The notes beneath the pieces were generated by a model. That model did not search any database, had not been told where the DNA came from, and saw only the letters and a program-made list of their open reading frames with translations. Below, one piece after another: positions 61,687 through 64,000 of a stretch of DNA of 64,000 nt. Numbering within the stretch: position 1 is the first letter of the stretch; each line of letters begins with the position of its first letter. A program made the position numbers and the translations under genes. Source of the DNA: Pseudomonas sp. TH41. GTDB taxonomy: Bacteria > Pseudomonadota > Gammaproteobacteria > Pseudomonadales > Pseudomonadaceae. The stretch is from the NCBI RefSeq assembly GCF_016650695.1, contig NZ_JAEKFH010000001.1, forward strand, positions 496,001 through 560,000, in the 5' to 3' direction.

Positions 61687-61890
61687 TTACTCGCTGGCGC
61701 CGCACTTGCCTTCGCCACATTTGCCTTCAGCCGGTTTTTCCGCCGTATCGGCCTGGGCCTGGCTGTAGCCGTGGGCCAGTTGTTTCATGCTGAACGCTTC
61801 GGACTCGGAGGCCGAAGCGACGTTGGACAGCGCCAGGCCACCCGCGATGATCAGGCCGAGGGTCAGGGAAGCAGTCGAGCGTTTGAACAT
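61687..61890 (-). CDS. Small EGKCG-motif exported peptide precursor (HvfA/bufferin-like)
   Basis: Exported precursor of 67 residues. Signal peptide at 1-28 (MFKRSTASLTLGLIIAGGLA, likely cleavage after ASA), then a short mature peptide ending with two EGKCG motifs at 55-59 and 60-64 (Cys58 and Cys63). Peptides with this motif are modified by DUF692/DUF2063 enzymes (HvfB/HvfC) and bind copper (family knowledge). Here only the DoxX gene follows; no DUF692 gene is in the window. The ATG at 61890 was chosen because it gives the signal peptide; the upstream extension is not needed. Confidence 0.82.
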   Translation of the reverse strand: MFKRSTASLTLGLIIAGGLALSNVASASESEAFSMKQLAHGYSQAQADTAEKPAEGKCGEGKCGASE

Positions 61891-62051
61891 GGTGATACTC
61901 CGTAGCATTGAGTGAGTTGAGCGCTTTGATCGGCTTGGCCAATCGACAGGCACATTTCATCAAGCAGCTGTATCTGCGATGTGTCTTTGGCAGGGGGTTT
62001 TATAAGGGCGGTGTGTCAGAAGCAGGGCTGTACACACTTTGATACGTACAT

Positions 62052-62137
62052 CTGTAGGAGCTGCCGAAGGCTGCGATCTTTTGATCTTCGTTTCTAAAAG
62101 CAAAATCAAAAGATCGCAGCCTCCGGCAGCTCCTACC
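62052..62137. repeat. Long palindrome (REP-like, second class)
   Basis: TGTAGGAGCTGCCGAAGGCT with GCGATCTTTTGATC pairs with the inverted copy ending at 62137. Between carbonic anhydrase and the HvfA-like gene. Confidence 0.88.
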
Positions 62138-62180
62138 GGGGTATGGGATTGATTCGTGGGAATGGGTGTTTCGTTGGCTC

Positions 62181-62840
62181 CTACGCGGCTTCAACCGCTT
62201 TGCTGTAAACGGCACAGGTGTTCGGGTACTCAGCCAACGACTTGAAACGGCGACTGTTGGCGTCCAGCGCATCGACCGAACCGGTTTCGATGTCGTAGAC
62301 CCAGCCATGCAGGTTCAGCAGGCCTTTTTCCTGAGCCAGTCGCACGCTCGGGTGGGTCTGAATGTTGGCCAGTTGGGCGATCACATTTTCCCGGACCATC
62401 GAGCTCACTTTTGCCGCGTCATTGGCGTGAGGGCGGGACTCGTTGATGACTTTCGCCGACTCTGCGTGTTGCAACCAGCCGCTGACGGCGGGTAGGTGAT
62501 CCATGCATTTGCACTGGGCGACAGCGGTCATGGCGCCACAATCCGAATGGCCGCAGATCACGATGTCGGTGACCCCCAGTACCGCGACCGCATATTCGAC
62601 GGTGGCCGATACACCGCCCGGATGCGGGCTGTAGGACGGCACGATATTGCCGGCGTTGCGGATCACAAACAGTTCACCGGGTTCTTGCTGGGTCAGCAGT
62701 TCCGGGACGACACGGCTGTCGGAACAGGTGATGAACAGCGTGCCGGGGTGTTGCGTGGTGGCCAGGTGTTTAAACAGGTCGGTCCGTTGTGGGAAGGCTT
62801 CCTTCTGGAACTTCAAAAAACCGTCGATGAGCGCTTTCAT
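62181..62840 (-). CDS. cynT: Beta-class carbonic anhydrase
   Basis: Cytoplasmic zinc enzyme of 219 residues interconverting CO2 and bicarbonate; beside cyanase it supplies the bicarbonate used in cyanate breakdown. Zinc ligands: Cys39 in TCSDSR, His98 and Cys101 in GHSDCGAM, with the Asp41-Arg43 dyad. [13 protein letters not shown] is also typical. It follows cynS on the same strand but 200 bases and a REP pair lie between, so co-transcription is not certain. Confidence 0.93.
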   Translation of the reverse strand: MKALIDGFLKFQKEAFPQRTDLFKHLATTQHPGTLFITCSDSRVVPELLTQQEPGELFVIRNAGNIVPSYSPHPGGVSATVEYAVAVLGVTDIVICGHSDCGAMTAVAQCKCMDHLPAVSGWLQHAESAKVINESRPHANDAAKVSSMVRENVIAQLANIQTHPSVRLAQEKGLLNLHGWVYDIETGSVDALDANSRRFKSLAEYPNTCAVYSKAVEAA

Positions 62841-62891
62841 GGTGGTTTCCTTATACGTGATTCAAATGATGTTCCCGTAGCAGCTGCCGAG

Positions 62892-63012
62892 CCCTGTAGG
62901 AGCGAGCTTGCTCCGGGCGGCGTTCCGACGAAGAATTTAAGAGCAACGCGTTTGTTCAGGAAGAACGCGTTATCGTTAACCTCCTTCGCGAGCGAGCTCG
63001 CTCCTACAGGGG
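62892..63012. repeat. REP doublet, asymmetric
   Basis: CCCTGTAGGAGCGAGCTTGC with the CGGGCGGCGTTCCGACG extension at 62892-62930, and the inverted CCTTCGCGAGCGAGCTCGCT at 62982. Between cynS and cynT. Confidence 0.8.
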
Positions 63013-63040
63013 ATTGCGTGTCTTAACGGCCGGTATCTGC

Positions 63041-63508
63041 TTAGAAAGGACGCAATGGCAGGAACTTGCCATCGAGGGTGATCACGGCGCGGGAGCCGCC
63101 TTCCGGGTCTTCGACTTTCTTCATGTCGAGCTTGAAGTTGATGGCGCTGATAATGCCGTCGCCGAATTGTTCATGAACCAGGGCTTTGAGGGTGGTGCCG
63201 TAGATCTGGATCATCTCGTAGAAACGGTAGATGGTCGGGTCGGTCGGGACACCCGAGAGGCTGCCGCGCAGCGGAATGATCTGCAGACGGGCTACGGCGT
63301 CGGCGTCCAGGTCGAGTTTCTCGCCAATCACTTTGGCGGCGCTTTCCGGCAAGGGGTGCTGACCGAGCAGGGCTGCAGTGACGTAGGCCAGACCCAGGCC
63401 GGTGCCGTCGGTCAGGTCCTGCCAGGACAGGTTTTTGCGCGCCTTGGCGTCGAGGATCGACGTGGTCAGGGCCAGGCTTGGGTCGTTGTAAGCGTGCGAC
63501 TGTTGCAT
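63041..63508 (-). CDS. cynS: Cyanase (cyanate hydratase)
   Basis: Cytoplasmic decameric enzyme of 155 residues that converts cyanate and bicarbonate to ammonia and CO2 via carbamate. Catalytic residues match E. coli cyanase: Arg95 and Glu98 in [12 protein letters not shown] and Ser121 in [11 protein letters not shown]. The N-terminal helix-turn-helix-like domain is intact. The ATG at 63508 follows AGGAG; the longer in-frame ORF from 63598 crosses the promoter region. Divergent from cynR across 122 bases. Confidence 0.95.
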   Translation of the reverse strand: MQQSHAYNDPSLALTTSILDAKARKNLSWQDLTDGTGLGLAYVTAALLGQHPLPESAAKVIGEKLDLDADAVARLQIIPLRGSLSGVPTDPTIYRFYEMIQIYGTTLKALVHEQFGDGIISAINFKLDMKKVEDPEGGSRAVITLDGKFLPLRPF

Positions 63509-63630
63509 GGGGTTGCTCCTATCGGGTGGGTATCGCTTGGGTGTGGAGCAATCTTCTGCCGTTTGATCCATAGCGTCCAAGACCGATATACAATGCAACG
63601 CATAAGTGCTGCCTATGGATGGTGACCCCC

Positions 63631-64000
63631 ATGCTGCTCCGACATCTGCGCTATTTGCTGGCGGTCGCCGACCACGGCGGTTTCACCCGCGCCGCCGAGG
63701 CGCTGCACGTCTCTCAGCCGACCCTGTCTCAACAGATCCGGCAACTGGAAGAAACCCTGGGCGTCAGCCTGTTCGACCGAACCTCGCGTACGGTCAAGCC
63801 CACCGATGCCGGCGAGGCCTACATCGAGTGCGCCCGACGGGTGTTGGTGGAACTGGCCGCCGGCAAACGCGCGCTGCATGACGTGAAGGACTTGTCCCGG
63901 GGCTCGTTGCGGCTGGCCATGACGCCGACCTTCATGGCGTACCTGGTGGGACCGTTGGTGCGCGATTACGTAGCGCGGTTTCCGAACATCCATCTGGAGA
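63631..64000 (+). CDS. cynR: LysR-family cyanate regulator CynR (3' end missing)
   Basis: The frame is open from the ATG at 63631 to the window end (123 codons), so the gene continues to the right. It begins [20 protein letters not shown], then a typical LysR helix-turn-helix with [20 protein letters not shown] and the start of the effector domain ([17 protein letters not shown]). This is close to E. coli CynR, which activates cynTS in the presence of cyanate (family knowledge). Another in-frame ATG at 63619 would add four residues without a ribosome site. Divergent arrangement with cynS supports the assignment. Confidence 0.9.
   Translation, partial: MLLRHLRYLLAVADHGGFTRAAEALHVSQPTLSQQIRQLEETLGVSLFDRTSRTVKPTDAGEAYIECARRVLVELAAGKRALHDVKDLSRGSLRLAMTPTFMAYLVGPLVRDYVARFPNIHLE

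Noticed and set aside
1..64000. CRISPR array or prophage
   Set aside because: Repeats are dispersed palindromes with irregular spacing, not regular repeat-spacer units; no cas, integrase, capsid or tail gene is seen. The lysis-like cassette alone is not evidence of a prophage.

Overview
The window reads as a chromosomal segment of a fluorescent-group Pseudomonas. The evidence is the gene families (spu/puu, agu and cyn loci, a Che2-type cheR-cheD-cheB run), high-GC coding with ATGA start/stop overlaps, and many Pseudomonas-type REP palindromes (cores like GAGCGAGCTTGCTCGCGATGG) in nearly every larger gap. No rRNA, CRISPR array, transposase or prophage structural gene was seen. There is one tRNA, tRNA-Gln(TTG). 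Two genes run off the ends: cheR on the left and cynR on the right.

Layout. 1-3.5 kb: end of a chemotaxis operon (cheR, cheD, cheB) followed by a receiver-EAL c-di-GMP phosphodiesterase. 3.9-8.1 kb: a secreted cupin, then a three-gene cassette of a multi-TM protein with coiled coil, a lipoprotein and a leaderless peptidoglycan-binding/lytic-transglycosylase-like enzyme. 8.2-10.6 kb: a DHA2-type MFS exporter with a divergent LysR regulator. 10.6-15.8 kb: an AT-rich leader and a four-gene operon that looks like an uncharacterised exopolysaccharide system (zinc-ribbon/degenerate-GGDEF protein, family 2 glycosyltransferase, periplasmic glycosidase-like protein, HlyD-like protein). 16-18.6 kb: small genes including thpR.

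18.9-29.7 kb is a polyamine region: an ABC importer (ATPase, two permeases, binding protein), gamma-glutamyl-GABA hydrolase, gamma-glutamylputrescine synthetase, aldehyde dehydrogenase, FAD oxidase and a PuuR-type regulator. Together they import putrescine-like amines and degrade them through the glutamylated route to GABA. 30-34.3 kb is more accessory: a zeta-toxin-like kinase with a candidate antitoxin, a CadC-like/TolB-like regulator and two unrecognised genes. 34.6-40.6 kb holds an uncharacterised catabolic set (NCS1 permease, M20 deacylase, DUF1028, RidA, flavin monooxygenase, and a divergent second RidA). 40.9-43.5 kb is a CHASE4-PAS-GGDEF-EAL protein. 43.7-48.8 kb is an agmatine locus (two regulators, aguA, aguB, periplasmic binding protein), whose product putrescine can feed the first polyamine region.

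49-56 kb: tRNA-Gln, envelope proteins of unknown role, a DeoR regulator, chromate transporter, CAP-domain protein and SleB-like hydrolase. 55.9-56.7 kb is a long inverted duplication of an intergenic repeat. 56.7-60.2 kb encodes a 1162-residue membrane protein of unknown function. 60.4-64 kb: dienelactone hydrolase, a DoxX/HvfA-like pair without its usual maturation genes, and the cyanate locus (cynT, cynS, divergent cynR).

The best candidates for undescribed biology are the 11-15.8 kb polysaccharide-like operon, the 4.9-8.1 kb lysis-like cassette, the orphan HvfA/DoxX pair, the 34-40 kb catabolic set and the 1162-residue protein. All functional statements rest on reading motifs by eye; no database search was run.
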